Below, one piece after another: positions 45,188 through 57,641 of a stretch of 64,000 nt of DNA. This stretch comes from Agrostemma githago (taxonomy: Eukaryota > Streptophyta > Magnoliopsida > Caryophyllales > Caryophyllaceae). The stretch's first letter is position 1. The number at the start of each line of letters is the position of its first letter. The notes under the pieces are model-generated. The model worked only from the letters and a program-made list of their open reading frames with translations, was not told the origin of the DNA and searched no databases. Position numbers and translations under genes: made by a program. Where the stretch lies: NCBI GenBank assembly GCA_958450325.1, contig OY288257.1:34952647-35016646 (forward strand), in the 5' to 3' direction.

Positions 45188-46589
45188 CTATTTATTATTA
45201 ATATTAATTAATAATCATTAACACTAACTTTTTTATTATCGTTTCATTTTTATTATCGTTCTTTTTTTATCGTCACCAATATTAATACCGTGTATATGTA
45301 TCTATATATTTAATAAAACCGTTTTCTTTTCGGATTGAATACGCTTAAAAACAAATTCCGTTTAAGATCCGTTTAATCTCTTTACAAGTAGTATTGGAGG
45401 TGGCGCCCTTTCGAGGCGCGCCGCTCTAAACACTTAAGGGTGTAATGCGATCGCGGAAATTTGTCGTTAAACGTGTTCGATACCATTTTTCAAAACGCTA
45501 CTCTAAGGGAACAATATTGATTCCGTAGTTAAATATCGCGCTTGAGGAGTCTTTCTCAAATCGAGATTAGTACGGAACCCGTTGACGCGAAATCGAACAT
45601 CACGTAATCCGTAAGGATTAATAACGTTGTCGTGATGCGGAGGGAATCGATTTTCGTCCTAATTAAATTAATAACGATTTCAAAAATTTATTCCGAACAT
45701 CCAATTCCGGTCTTGTAACCATACAATGCACGTTATGATCATCGAAAACCGAGTAAAGTTTAAATTACATAATATTTTTACGAAACTCGGCTAGCTATCG
45801 ATTTCAAATCAATAAAATACGAAATTGTCACAATTTTTTAAACGAGCAGTAGCTCGTACAGGGGGCACTCGATCGAGTGCCATGGATCACTCGATCGAAT
45901 GAGCCCTCAAAATTTGGGCAGGGACTTTTTATGAAGGGTACTCGATTGAGTCCCCTCCTCGACTCGATCGAGTAGCCTTCATAGCACTCCAACGTGAGCT
46001 TTTTAGCAACATACAATCACGTTAAAACTTTTTATGACTTTTACTCGTCACGTGTCAAGTCAATCACGTGATTATCCTTTTCAAAATCATGCATCATATC
46101 ATTTTCTAACTGTCTAACCTATCTACATTGTCGTTATTATTTCGATTATTTTCATTTTGCTCGTCGTATTGTATTGTCCGGGTTGTATTTCCGCCCGCGT
46201 AACTTGTAATATATACTTGTTTTATTTTCACTTTTAGTTGTTTGTCCTTTTTCATTTTGTAAATGAACGTCACATGCTAAACAACTTCGACGATAACTTG
46301 GATGCATTAAATGACGTAGTCTAACACATAATTCACATGCTTAGTTAAAATGTCGTTTGCATAACATTTAATCGTCCCACTAACGCGCGTACACGAAAAC
46401 GAACGGTATCAAAGTAGAGGCCGTTAAGAGCGGGCGGGGTTGGGTGTCCTTCGTGGGCTTCCCAACACACGTACCCTCACTCCTTACTCAAAACTATGGT
46501 TTCCGGATGTCCGAAACCGTTGGCATACGAGAGTCATTTAATTTGATGCACGATTCCCGATAACTTCACTACAAGAAAAAAAGTCCCGG

Positions 46590-46912
46590 GCGTCCACCTA
46601 GTGGGCACCGATAATGGACACTATAAAGGGACGGGCGTCCACAAACAGACGCCAGAAAGCGGAAGCCACGACCGCTCGCCCATTTTAAAAACGGGCGTCC
46701 ACTATTGGACGCCAAGGGAATTGACGACCGAATGGACGCCATGGGTGGCGACCGACTGGACGCCAGGTGTCCCTGGGTGGCGTCCACAGTCGGATGCCAT
46801 GTTCCTTGAGTTGGCGACCGACTATGGACGCCACCTAGGGACACTTTGCGTCCACAGTCGGACGCCATTTCATCTTCCCCTGGCGTCTGTCATGGCGTCC
46901 GTTATTGGACGC
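46590..46912. repeat. CACTA-2 left subterminal repeats
   Basis: About 15 copies of GGCGTCCA/TGGACGCC words in both orientations. The mirror set is at 53455-53710. Expected binding sites of the element's TNPA-like protein. Confidence 0.85.
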
Positions 46913-47193
46913 TATTTACGCTGTTGCATGACCGTAAACATGCGTTCATTGTTTAACCAAAACCTGCAAAATAAACCACAACCACAACTCTCAACCAACC
47001 ACAAATGTCGACTATCCACAATACCGCAACCACAGTCACTCTCAGTCAACCAAAAGAGTTCATCTCTCGACTCATTTATGCTGAAAAAACTTATATAAAA
47101 AGATTGAACATACGGTTTGAAGGTACACAAGTCTAAACTAGTTCGAAGATACATAATCCTTAAATACAGTTGCAACAACAACAACAGAAACAA

Positions 47194-48852
47194 TCAACTA
47201 ACTGTGAAGCTAGCTGCAGCACCGGAGTTACCACCATCCCCGTTAAAGGGGTCTCTGTCGTCTGGAGGGGATGGGGGATGACCTTGGTTGCATTTGTTAA
47301 ACATGGCCCGAAACATGGCCATCTCATCCTCTATCTTCTTTATGTGCTCCGCCTGTGCCTTCAGTTGCTGCTGCTGCTCCGCCAGCTGTTCCTTCATGGC
47401 CTCCTTCTCCGGGTCAGGCTGCTGAGATCCGGCCGACGTGTACTCCATTTGTGTGGAGGTGCTCAGACGCAATGTGGGAGGTGTGAAGTACATACCGTGT
47501 GCATTTCCTACACCGTACACACTTCCTTTCTTGTAACCCTTGACGACCTTGAACCAAGTCTCATTTGGGTCGACTTCCTCAACATCGGGGTCAGCCTCGA
47601 GTCTCTCCAGCTCTTATTGGTAGGCGTCCTGCGTACAGAAGAACGATTTCAATTTAAGTTATTATTAGATGAAATTATTGAAGATAGTTATCCACCACCT
47701 ACAGTCGATTTAGTACTCACCCAGGTCGCCTGATCCTTTTTCGACTTAAAGGAAGTCCCTTTTTCATCGGTCTGCCCATGCATGTCGAAGAATAGCTCCG
47801 CTGCGGTTGGCTCCCTCCCGAGCTTAGCATGCAACTATTAAATGAGTACGAACGTTAGGCGAATATAAATTATGCAAATGTATTTTACGATTATTCAAGG
47901 AAGAGTACGGTATTAATTAGTAGAAATCATACTCTCTTGGCACGACTGAAAGAAGACTGAGAACCCCGATGATGTGTCGGGTTTGCGTGGCCCTCACGGT
48001 CACAGTTTGCCAACTTGTTCCTTTGGGCAATTTCAGACCTCACCTTAAAGTCTTTCTTATCATGGTAGGCAATCCATCTCTCCAATGCCTCCCCTAAAAT
48101 ATGACGACCCAATATATTATTTAATACAGTGAAAGATTGAAGTTAGATTGTTTATTTGTTAAAATTGATTACCCAAAAAAATATAACTAACACCTTTATG
48201 GTCCTTCAACGGAGTCCCCCGCGTACGTCGTTTATTTATCACACAGGTGAAACGTCGTGTGCACGTTTCATTGTACCGTTCCCAGACCCTTCCATCAAAC
48301 TCTGAGGCCCTACTGAACTTGAACTATACAGTCAAGACAGATTAATAATTAGTATGAAAAATATTTACAAAGTCCAGATTATAAAATAAAAACTCGGTAG
48401 CAAAAACAATTCACGTACCTTGAATTGGTTGAACCACCACTCTCGTATCTCAGCCGGTACCTGAGACCAACATGCATACCCTTGTCCTTTGTCGACCATG
48501 AAGCTGTTAGTACAGCCTTTGACGACCTGTTTGTGCAGAAACCTGCACCGAGTCGTGAAGCACGTATATGTAGTCAATCATACAAGATGTAGTCCAAAAG
48601 GGAATATGTTACAAAAGAATAATCAACATGTTAGATTATATTACCATGTGCCTGTTGGTTTGAGAACCAACCGACCGGCATCGTCCTTCTCCAGTTTCTC
48701 CTCTAGCCCCTGCTGCTCTCCCTCCTCCTCATGCTCAGCGGTCTGCTCCAGTCCCGTTTCGGGGACCATCTCCTCCTCCTTCTGTTGCGTGGTGGACGTG
48801 TGAGCAGACCTACTACCCCACCACCTTTCCTGGTCGATCTACCGCCTGCCAT
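47194..48852 (-). pseudogene. TNPA-like (Transposase_24 family) gene of CACTA-2
   Basis: Six exons with GT/AG borders and consistent phases: 48852-48645, 48542-48419, 48323-48194, 48093-47933, 47834-47721 and 47628-47194. Exon 1 opens with ATGGCAGGCGGTAGATCG but needs a one-base shift to reach the acidic frame that joins exon 2. Exons 2-4 hold the family core (VDKGQGYACWSQVPAEIREWW; RASEFDGRVWERYNE; GEALERWIAYHDKKDF). Exon 5 has the LHAKLGREPTAAELFFDMHG box. Exon 6 has an in-frame TAA (47614-47616), then a C-terminal Gln/Glu coiled coil (KEQLAEQQQQLKAQAEHIKK). Proteins of this family bind CACTA subterminal repeats. The shift and the stop make it a probable pseudogene with an otherwise complete structure. 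Confidence 0.8.
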
Positions 48853-49015
48853 TATCTTAACCTGCTAAAAAATTAAACAATGTTAACAACAATTAGCCAT
48901 GTAAACAACAATTACATTCTAACTTTATTCAAGTAAAATAGCCTACTATAGTAAACATCAATATAACTTAACCACGTAACACATGTAAACATCAATATAA
49001 CATACTACAACAACT

Positions 49016-52000
49016 CTAGTAGTCACCGTCGCTGTCGTTATTTTCTTCAGCCTCATCCTCCTCAGTCTGATCCTCCTCCTCGGTCTCCTCGCCCTCCACT
49101 TGATCGTCCTCTGAATTTTCTTCATCGTGTCTGTCATCCTCCTCAAGGATCTCCGGAACATCCCTGACCATGTACTCTCCTTGTCCATCATCATCGTCAT
49201 CCTCAAAATCTTCCTCTGCCCCTTCATTCTGATCTTGTTCGGAGAATATGTTCTCTTCAATAGAAGATAAGCGTGTACCAGTTGAAGCAACATCTTCCTG
49301 GAACAGAGAACTGTCTATTTGTCCCCGTGGTTTAGTCGTAAAGACTGGCCACCATTGACTTTGATTTCTGTCATTTTTTGTGTAAGGAGAAGGAGCAAAA
49401 TAGACTTGCTTCGCCTGATGCGCGAGTATGAACGGATCGTACGTTGGATACTTCCTTGTGTGATTAACTTCCACAATCTTGTAACGTTCATGCACTCGGG
49501 TCCCGTTCAAGGAGCTGTCTTTCCACTCACACTTGAATACCACAGCTCTATACCCTCGTTCTTTGCCAGCATAACACAACTCAAAAATATCCTCCAAAAT
49601 ACCATAGTACTCATCACCATCAAGAGATGACACACACACACCAAAATTGTTTCTAGCCTTGTTCTTCTCTTTAGTTGAATGTGTGAAAATTGAATCCATT
49701 CACCGAGTACCGGTTCCATGTTTTAACCACTCGCACTACTGGACCAAATGCCATACTTCTAACCAAATCATCACGTATGTCTAAGGCAACTACGTGATCC
49801 TTGAGCCACTTCGGGAAATGTTCGTCGTGCTTACTCCAAACGTCATCAGGGTTCACGGCAGGGTTCGCAGCGACATATTCAGTTACAAATTGCTTCTCAT
49901 AAGGCTCTAAGATCTCACAATTCGAGAGTAGGTAAAGGTGCGCTCGGTTGTACTCTTTCTCATCTAGTGCCCTAGAACCCTCAACGAATGAAGTTCCTTC
50001 ATCGACCTTCTTCTGAAAAAACTCGGGAATAGTGGGGTCAATGGACACCGAATGTCCTAGGTTCAGGTTCTTGGTTTTTGTTTGGATATCTTTATCGAAG
50101 TAGAGGGAGCAGAAGTTTGCAATCTCTTCTGTCAAATATGCATTACAAATAGAACCTTCTACCCTAGCCTTGTTACCAATTTTCTTCTTCAAATGATTCA
50201 GGAACCTAAATAGACAAGTTATATATTTGAATCAATACGAATTAGTTAAGCTTAATTTTTTTTTAAATGAAGTTACTAAAATTTACGTACCTTTCAAATG
50301 GGTACATCCATCTATACTGGACAGGTCCTCCAACCTTAGCCTCGTAGGGCAAGTGGACAGGTAGATGCTCCATGGAATTAAAGAACGACGGTGGGAAGAT
50401 CATCTCAAGTTTGCATAGTATCTGCGGAATTTGATCCTCGAGCCGAGACATGTCCTCAATTGATACTGTAGAGGAACACAAATCTCGGAAGAACTGAGAT
50501 ATCTCAGTTATAGAATTCCACACCGTCGGTGGCAAAAGGTGCTTTAGTGATACCGAAAGCAACCTCTCCATGAAAACGTGACAGTCATGACTCTATAACC
50601 CTTGCAGCTTCAGGTTCTTCAGATCAACACAGCGTTTGAAGTCGGAGGCGTACCCATCAGGGAACTTCAACTTCTCTACCCACTCCAACAACGCCTTTCT
50701 CTGAGCCTTGTCAAGTGTGAACAAGGCTCTCGGTTTCGACCCATCCTGTTTTATGTGCAGTTGAGGACGGTGACAGAAATTCTTCACATCTCGCCGGGAG
50801 CCTGTAGTGTCACAACTCTTCCTCTCCACATCCATCACCGTTTGAATCAACTACTCGAAGAAATTTTTCTCTATGTGCATCACATCTAAATTGTGACGAA
50901 TTAACAAAGTCCTCCAATATGGTAGGCCGAAGAATATGCTACGTTTAAACCAACCATTTTTCAACTTTTTAAGGTCTTTGAACTCCTGCTCGGTTCCGTC
51001 GACAGTGGACGGGTAATCAGAAATCAACTCCCATATTTCATCTCCGTGGAGTCGATCAGGTGCGTCATTAAGCACAATCTCACCCTTCTAGAATGCCTTC
51101 TTATTCTTTCTATATGGGTGACCTTCTGGTAGGAACTGCCGATGACAGTCAAACCAACTTATTTTAATAGAATTTGGAAGATAAAAAGCTTTGCTCTCAT
51201 CCATACAACACGGACATGCTTTCTGACCCGCAGTAGACCACCCCGAGAGCATACCGTACGCGGGAAAGTCATTTATAGTCCACAACAAAGCTGTCTTCAA
51301 CTGAAAGTTTTGTCTCAGAGAGACATCATAAGTTTCCACCCCTACCTCCCACAGTTGTTTCAGTTTCTCAATAACAGGTTGCAAGTAAACATCCAAATGA
51401 TTTTTCGGGTTTTTTGGTCCAGGCACAATAAGAGATAGGAAGATGAAAGGCTGCTTCAAACACAACCAAGGAGGTAGGTTGTAAGGTGTTATCATCACTG
51501 GCCAGCAGGAGTACGATTTACCAAATTGGCCGAACGGTGCAAATCCATCAGTGCACAACCCAAGCCTTACATTTCGGGGTTCTAACGCAAAGTGGGGATG
51601 TAGTCTATCAAAACGCTTCCACTCCTCACCATCACTCGGATGACACATCTTCCCTAGTACCCTAATGTCCTCCTTCTGCCACCACATTTGCTCCGCTATG
51701 GTTTTTGTGGCGTACAATTTCTGAAGCCTAGGTGCAATAGGGAAGTACGTAAGCTGACTTATTGGGATTGGTTTCTTACCCCTGACACCACTTTTCCCTT
51801 TTCTACCTCTCAAAACAATATCCCCCTCAACCATCTTATACCTACCCTTACTACATCTCCTACATTCATCAAGCAACGCATCATCCTTCCAAAATAGCAT
51901 GCATCCATCTGGACAAGCATCAATCTTTTGATGCGGGAGTTGAAGTCCCTTCACAACTTTTTTGGTTGTGTAGAATGATCGGGTCATGATATTGTCTTTT

Positions 52001-52608
52001 GAAATAACTCTCTCGAGCAAGGCAGCAATACCATCGACACAAGCAAAGGGCAGGTTGAACTCACATTTAAGGCTAACTACCATAGACCCGACTTCTAACA
52101 AAGTCACATCGCACCCTCCGTATAACGGTTTCTCCGAAGCGTCCAACATGTCAAAAAACGCCTTAGCTCGTGGGTTAGGCTCTTGTGGGTTAGGTGAGTC
52201 TTGTGGGTTGGGTGAGTCTCGTGGGTTAGGTGAGTCGTCATTCGCATATGTGTTCTCGTTATTAAACAAGTTGCACTCCACAACATCAACTATCATACCT
52301 CTCAATCCCCCCTCATTTTGATGGTTTTCGGGTCCCTCAGACTGAGATGACTCACCATGACAAATCCAATAATAGTAATCGGGTGAAAAACCACTATAGA
52401 TGACATGTTCCTTCACTACAACGACCTCAAGAAATTTTAGGTTCTTGCATTTAGTACACGGACACCTAACCTCCCCCCGCGATGCATAATCTACTGACTT
52501 TTTAGCTACCTTGACAAATGATTCAACACCCCTCAAAAATTCGACGGTGGGACATCTCTTTTTATCAAGTCTTCCGTCATACATCCATTTCAGTTCAATT
52601 CTCTTCAT
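49016..52608 (-). pseudogene. TNP2-type CACTA transposase of CACTA-2
   Basis: Starts at ATG 52608 (MKRIELKWMYD). Residues 1-85 are the transposase-associated domain (CPCTKCKNLKF). The Transposase_21 core spans about 200-600, including LGLCTDGFAPFG, the cysteine pair ACPCCMDESK and RHNLDVMHIEKNFFE. A DUF4218-type region follows (SHDCHVFMERLL; EHLPVHLPYEAKVGG), then an intron (50290-50206), a DUF4216-type domain and a long Asp/Glu-rich tail ending at 49016. Exon 1 has three in-frame stops, all TAG (51088, 50851, 50593), and a one-base shift near 49680 separates YSVNGFNFHT from the DUF4216 frame. TNP2 cuts the CACTA ends in the nucleus. This copy cannot make full-length protein unless TAG is read through and the shift is bypassed. 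Confidence 0.9.
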
Positions 52609-53454
52609 TTTCTATGTTCAAAAAATATATATACAAAAATTTAATCACCAGTTAACTTAAACTTAATTTCTCTAACTAAGTTTCCTCAATTTAACCACTA
52701 ATACGTCAAAGTAAACCAAAATGTCTTACTACTCTAGAATTGGCCTTACAAAAATCAGTCACCGATTTTAATAACAAATGTAATCACAATTTCATCGCAA
52801 TTTACGAAAACCCTAACTCATTTTTCAATTTAATCTCAAAATAACCAAACGAAACACAAAAAACTCATGGCCTAGCTCCGACAAAAACAGCTAAAACAGG
52901 TCAAATAAGGTCAAATTTTCGGATACAAATAACAAAACTCCGAAAGCACCACTAACACCTAATTACAACCCCGATCAAGATAGAAGTGGTTTCGGGAAAA
53001 TCCGGCATTATTACGACACCTTTTGGTCCGTCCTAAGTGACACAAAAACTCACAAAATGCCCTAGAGGTCATTCTAGGTCTATTCAACCAAATTGATCAA
53101 ACCCTAATCAAAATTGTGATGGGCAAAACTAATCAACCTAATCGAATTTGGCCTAAACTAATCAACCTAATCGAATTTGGCCTAAACTAATCAACGTAAT
53201 CGAATTTGGCCTAAACTAATCAACCTAATCTAAATTTAGACCTAAACAATATTTACTAGCAAACTATCAATAAATAACGATAACAATAACTAAATATAAT
53301 GAATAACAACTAAATAAGTAAGAAACATACCAAAGATTAGGAAAAAATTGAGGAGAGGAATAGAGGAATGGCGCGGCGAGGAGAGGAAGAGAGTTAGAGA
53401 GTGGTTTTTTTTAGAGAGTGATGGGGGAGAGGGTGGTACGCCAGTATTTGTCGC
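52609..53454 (-). other. CACTA-2 leader of the transposase gene
   Basis: No gene. AT-rich leader holding a 29-bp minisatellite (53127-53235); the subterminal repeats begin beyond it. Confidence 0.6.
53127..53235. repeat. 29-bp minisatellite, about 3.5 copies
   Basis: AACTAATCAACCTAATCG... units start at 53127, 53156, 53185 and 53214 with one or two substitutions. Confidence 0.9.
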
Positions 53455-53971
53455 CATAATACCTGGTCGGGCGTCCACTATCGGACGCCATTGGTGGACG
53501 CCCGTTTTCCCAAAATGGCATCCAACAGTGGACGCCATTTGGGGTAAATGGCGTCCGACTGTCGACGCCCGTAGACCTCAATTTCATCCTTCCCATTTTT
53601 AGGTCGGACGCCAATTTTGACGTCTGACTGTGGACACCCGTCGGTTTTTTCCGACGCCATGTCGGCGTCCATACGCCAAGGACGCCAACCAGGTGGACGC
53701 CCGGAACAATTTTTCTTGTAGTGCTTGGCGTCGGTATCGTAATGCAAAGGGACGAACCCATAAGCTCTGGCGCTAAAAGCGGACCGTGCTTTGTGCACGA
53801 TACGCCTAAGTGTAGAGTGGGTTCGAACGGGTCCGATCTCCCATAGAGTTTGGTGGCGACTCCTATTTCGATTTAAATTTCGACCCGAGATCAATCTTAC
53901 CACGAGATTCATTCGCCTACCCAAACCCACGCGTGGCCGCGTCGGGGTGGACCTATGTCATGTCCACAATT

Positions 53972-53989
53972 TGGCGACTCCGCTAGGGA
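53972..53989 (+). other. Primer-binding site of element C
   Basis: TGGCGACTCCGCTAGGGA, one change from the site of element B. Confidence 0.8.
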
Positions 53990-54876
53990 TACCTGATGTA
54001 CTACTTGTCATTGGGATTCCTAGGGTGAGACTCGAAAAGAAATCGTTCGATTAATAAAGTACGCGTTTTAGTTCGATGCTTCATGCATAACACACTTTTT
54101 TCCTAGGCCAATTACTTGTGACCGACGTCCCACTATACCACGGTGCATTCCTAAATGAGTGCACTAAAGACATCTATGATCAAACTCGTATGGGTTTCAC
54201 GGCATGTTCTAAGACCAACTCGGCTTAGGAAGTCCGTCCTGATTTACGAGAGAGCCATCGCTATTGGTATAGACCCGATTTTGACCAAGCGAGACTTAGC
54301 ATAAAGCATACATGGTGTCGTTATAATGTTTGCGTGACTATGTGCTACTTGGTTTCCGTGTTATTTTCAAAAATCGTCGTTTCAATAAATGCATCTTTTC
54401 AAAAAATATTTAATTTTCAAAAACTCAGAATGCTGCCAAAATTTAGACTTACGATTTGACTCAAAATAGCCTATTTCCTAACCGGCATGCTACCCATTTC
54501 AACTTTCGAATTTCCGATCCCAATTGGACTTTCGAACTTTTTTTGTTTTTTAAAAAAAAAATCTTTTCAATTTTCGAAATCTTCGAGACGTCACTTTTCG
54601 ATCTTCAAATTTTCGGTCCATTTATACACTCGAGTCCAAAGTCTGGGGATAATCTCATGTGGTCCTTCTTTCGAAAAGGACTCGGCCCACATAGCCGAAT
54701 CCTAAGGAAGTTACACCACCCACAAGTCACCCGTCTAGGTGTCTTTCTCGAGTCATTTTCTCGTTCACTCTTTTCCTTGCTCGGGATATACTGTTTTGAT
54801 TCCAAGGTCTGGGTTCGATTTCTGATTACACGGTATTCTTATAGATAGGCCACCGTCAACTAGACACAGACTCAGA
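53990..54876 (+). other. Leader of element C, no gene
   Basis: Aligns with the leaders of B and D; no coding sequence recognised. Confidence 0.65.
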
Positions 54877-55319
54877 ATGGAGCAAGCTTTGAACAACTTG
54901 AACGCCTCAATGGACACTATGATCTTCAAGCAGACTGAGATCGAGGCCCAACTAGCAGCAATGAGGGCCGATCAAGCGGCTGTCGCCGCTCGTTTGACTG
55001 TGGTGGAGCAATGGACTCCTAATGTCGAAGCCACTGGGCCTTTAGCTGAACTGTTTAGCGTGGTGCGCCGACTAGAGGAACAGCTCCACCTATCTTGGGG
55101 GGGGGGGGGGGTAACAACATTCATCTGGAAAATTCCCGTGACTATTCCCCGGTGAACGACAAGCTACCCGCGAACCTGAATCTCACGGGTTTACCGATGT
55201 TTGAGGGAATCAAAGACCCGTTACTACATGTACGGGCTTTCAAGGAATTCATGGCTATCAAGGGGGTGGAATTCTTCGATGTTCAAGAATCTCTTAGTTG
55301 CGTCCCTTGAGAAGCACCC
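54877..55319 (+). pseudogene. Gag of element C, N-terminal fragment
   Basis: ATG at 54877 (MEQALNNLNASMDTM) gives the coiled-coil N-terminus. A run of 15 G (55097-55111) shifts the frame; the gag sequence resumes in the next frame (NSRDYSPVNDKLPANLNLTG). A second one-base change near 55272 shifts it again before LEKHP. At 55320 the gag stops abruptly at the internal part of LTR D. Protease, RT and integrase are absent. Confidence 0.85.
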
Positions 55320-57620
55320 GGTCAAAGACGAATCCGACCCAAAAATCAGCCAAGTTCGCTTCTAGAAGCTAGTCCAACTACCAAATCCCATTAAAAAAAA
55401 GTCAACAAATCTTTCCCTATAAACCCTCCATGCGGTTCGACCCACTCGATCGAGTGGTTCAGACCCACTCGGTCGAGTAAGCCAATGAACCGGCCAAACC
55501 GACCATGAACCGAGCACTCGATCGAGTGCACTTACACCACTCGATCGAGTGGCCCTAAATCGGGGTATTTTGCCTATAAATACCCCGTCACCCCAACACA
55601 TTTCACAACTTTTTTTTCCAGCTTTTACCACCATCAAAAAACCCTCACATTTCAGCCATATTTCCCCCTTTAGCATTCATCATCTCGACATCCTCATACA
55701 CACATACATTTACACATATTCCGAGACCAAAACTCGTAAAAACAAAAGAGCAATCCTTCCTACAAACCGTACACGCCATAACTCTCCTACGTATTTCGAC
55801 GCTCCCGTGTCTTTGCCACCATTTGACGAGCCCATTTCCGAGAAGCAAAAGCATGTAGGTTGAGGGTGTAAAATTCAATCCCGACATTTCTCTTTTCTTC
55901 CCTTCTCTTCTCCGTTTTTTTTATGTTTTCCGTCATTTCATTTTTATTTCTTTTGCTTTTTCGTTACTAGTATCATTATTATCGTAGTATCACTATAAAA
56001 TATTCGTCTATATGTATCGAATACGAGGGATGATGGGATAAGGAAACACGAATACGAGAGTATTGCACTCGATCTTACCGGTCGCTTATCCTATTACCTC
56101 GAGCATTTGGTTGTTGAAGCGAATCAACCCCTAAAAAGAACGCTTTTTTTTTTATTTCGTTTAGCTTTTTTATTTATCGTCATTATCGAATAATACCGCG
56201 TATATATAAATATATAAACCGGTTTTGGATCGAACGTGTTTAACTACGATTCCCGCTCCAAGTCCGTTTAATCCCTTTACAAGTCGTAACAGTAGTGACA
56301 CCCTTTCGAGGAGCACCGCCCTAAACACTTAAGGGCGTAACGCGATCGTGGGTAATATGTAGTTAAACACGTTCGATGCCATTTTTGAGATTAGTGCGAA
56401 ACCCATTGACGCGAAATCGAACATCACGTAATCCGTAAGGATTAGTAACGATGTCGTGACGCGGAAGGAATCAATTTCGTCCTAATCATATTCAAAACAA
56501 CTTCATAACACTTTTTCAAAATTCCCGATACCGGTCTCGTAATCATAAAATAAAATGTTACGAGTACCGAAAACCGAGTTGATATAAATTATGCCATATT
56601 TTTATTTGGCTCGGTTGGCTATCGATTTTTAAATCAATAAATTCTGAGTTACCTCCTCACGAATTCCGAGTAGCTGCTCAAACAGGAGGCACTTGATCGA
56701 GTGCCATAGCCCACTCAATCGAGTAGCACCCCAAAAAAGAGGAAGGGGGTCCGTAGCAGGATTACTCGATCGAGTCCCTCCCATGACTCGATCGAGTGGT
56801 CCCTTTTATGATAGAATGCGAGTTTCATGCATCGTGTTTGCCTCGTCAAATATTTTTTTACGACTCCGGTCATCACGTGTAAAGACTATCACGTGCCTAC
56901 ATTTTCAAAACCATGCATTGCATCATCTATTCTAATCCGTTCATTATTACCGTTACTATATCGTTATTTAGACTTTGCTCGTTATTTCGTTTTGTCCGGG
57001 TTGTATTTCCGCCCGTGTAATTTGTAACCTAATATCACTCTGCTTTGCTTTTATTTGATTGCGATTTACCATTTTACAAATGAACCGCGCATGCTAAACC
57101 ACTTTGACGTGAATTAAATGCATTAAAACGACATAGCAACCTATTCGATTTTTCTACGTATCTCGTAAAATGTTGTTTGCGTAACATTCCACCGAATCAC
57201 TAGCGCGCGTATTAAAAACTCAAACGATATCTTAATAGAGGCCGCTAAGTGCTGGCGGGGTTGGGTGTCCTTTGTGGGCTTCCCAACAGGTAACCTCACC
57301 CCTTAGTCAGAACCTCGGTTTCCGGATGCCCGAATCGTTGGGGCACGAGAGTTATTCGATATACGGTATCCGATAACATCGGCATTGGTATCATAATGGA
57401 AAGGGACGAACCCCACAAGCTCTAGTATCGAAGTGGCCGTACTTTGTGCACGGTCCACCGAAATATAGAGTGAGTTCGAATGGACCCGAACTCCCACAAA
57501 GTTCGGTGACGACTCCAACTTTGATTTAAATTTCAACCCGAGAACTATCTCACATGGGACACATTTCGCCACCCAGACCCGCGTGTGGCCGCTTCGGAGT
57601 GGACCTATGTCATGTCCTCA
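55320..57620 (+). repeat. LTR of element D, lacking its 5' end
   Basis: Starts inside U3 (homology to LTR B from about 26747, ggtcaaag) and runs to the end TGTCCTCA before a primer site. It has the 'catgtaggttgagggtg' block (55853), palindromes near 55443-55547 and 56689-56797, and the GTTGGG/CCCAAC hairpin (57260-57287). Confidence 0.85.
55443..55583 (+). promoter_or_regulatory. Palindrome cluster and TATA box of LTR D
   Basis: Three ACTCGATCGAGT words plus one ACTCGGTCGAGT variant (55443-55549), then CTATAAATAC (55574-55583): the same arrangement as in LTRs B and C. Confidence 0.55.
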
Positions 57621-57623
57621 ATT

Positions 57624-57641
57624 TGGCGACTCCACTAGGAA
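57624..57641 (+). other. Primer-binding site of element D (mutated)
   Basis: TGGCGACTCCACTAGGAA; three changes from the element B site. Confidence 0.75.

Larger units (their letters stand above)
46567..53723 (-). mobile_element. CACTA-2: En/Spm-type transposon, 7.2 kb
   Basis: Terminal inverted repeats CACTACAAGAAAAA at both ends and a matching 3-bp target duplication CTT (46564-46566, 53724-53726). Removing it restores LTR C. Both ends carry subterminal arrays of ggcgtccac/gtggacgcc words. On the minus strand it holds the standard gene pair: TNP2 transposase (upstream) and a TNPA-like gene (downstream). Both genes are damaged. The termini and subterminal repeats differ from CACTA-1, so it is another family. 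Confidence 0.95.
44303..53968 (+). repeat. LTR of element C (Retand-like), split by CACTA-2
   Basis: Starts TGTAAACACCCGCATTTTGCC and ends TGTCCACA at 53968 before a primer site; its own length is about 2.5 kb (44303-46566 plus 53727-53968). It has the same layout as LTR B: palindromes, TATA, a 'catgtaggttgagggtg' block (45057), a microsatellite, a second palindrome cluster (45865-45975) and the GTTGGG/CCCAAC hairpin (46439-46466). It is diverged from LTR B in sequence, so it is another subfamily. Confidence 0.88.

Noticed and set aside
47170..47733. 187-codon plus-strand Leu-rich frame
   Set aside because: Antisense of exon 6 of the TNPA-like gene; Leu-rich because it opposes Gln/Glu codons.
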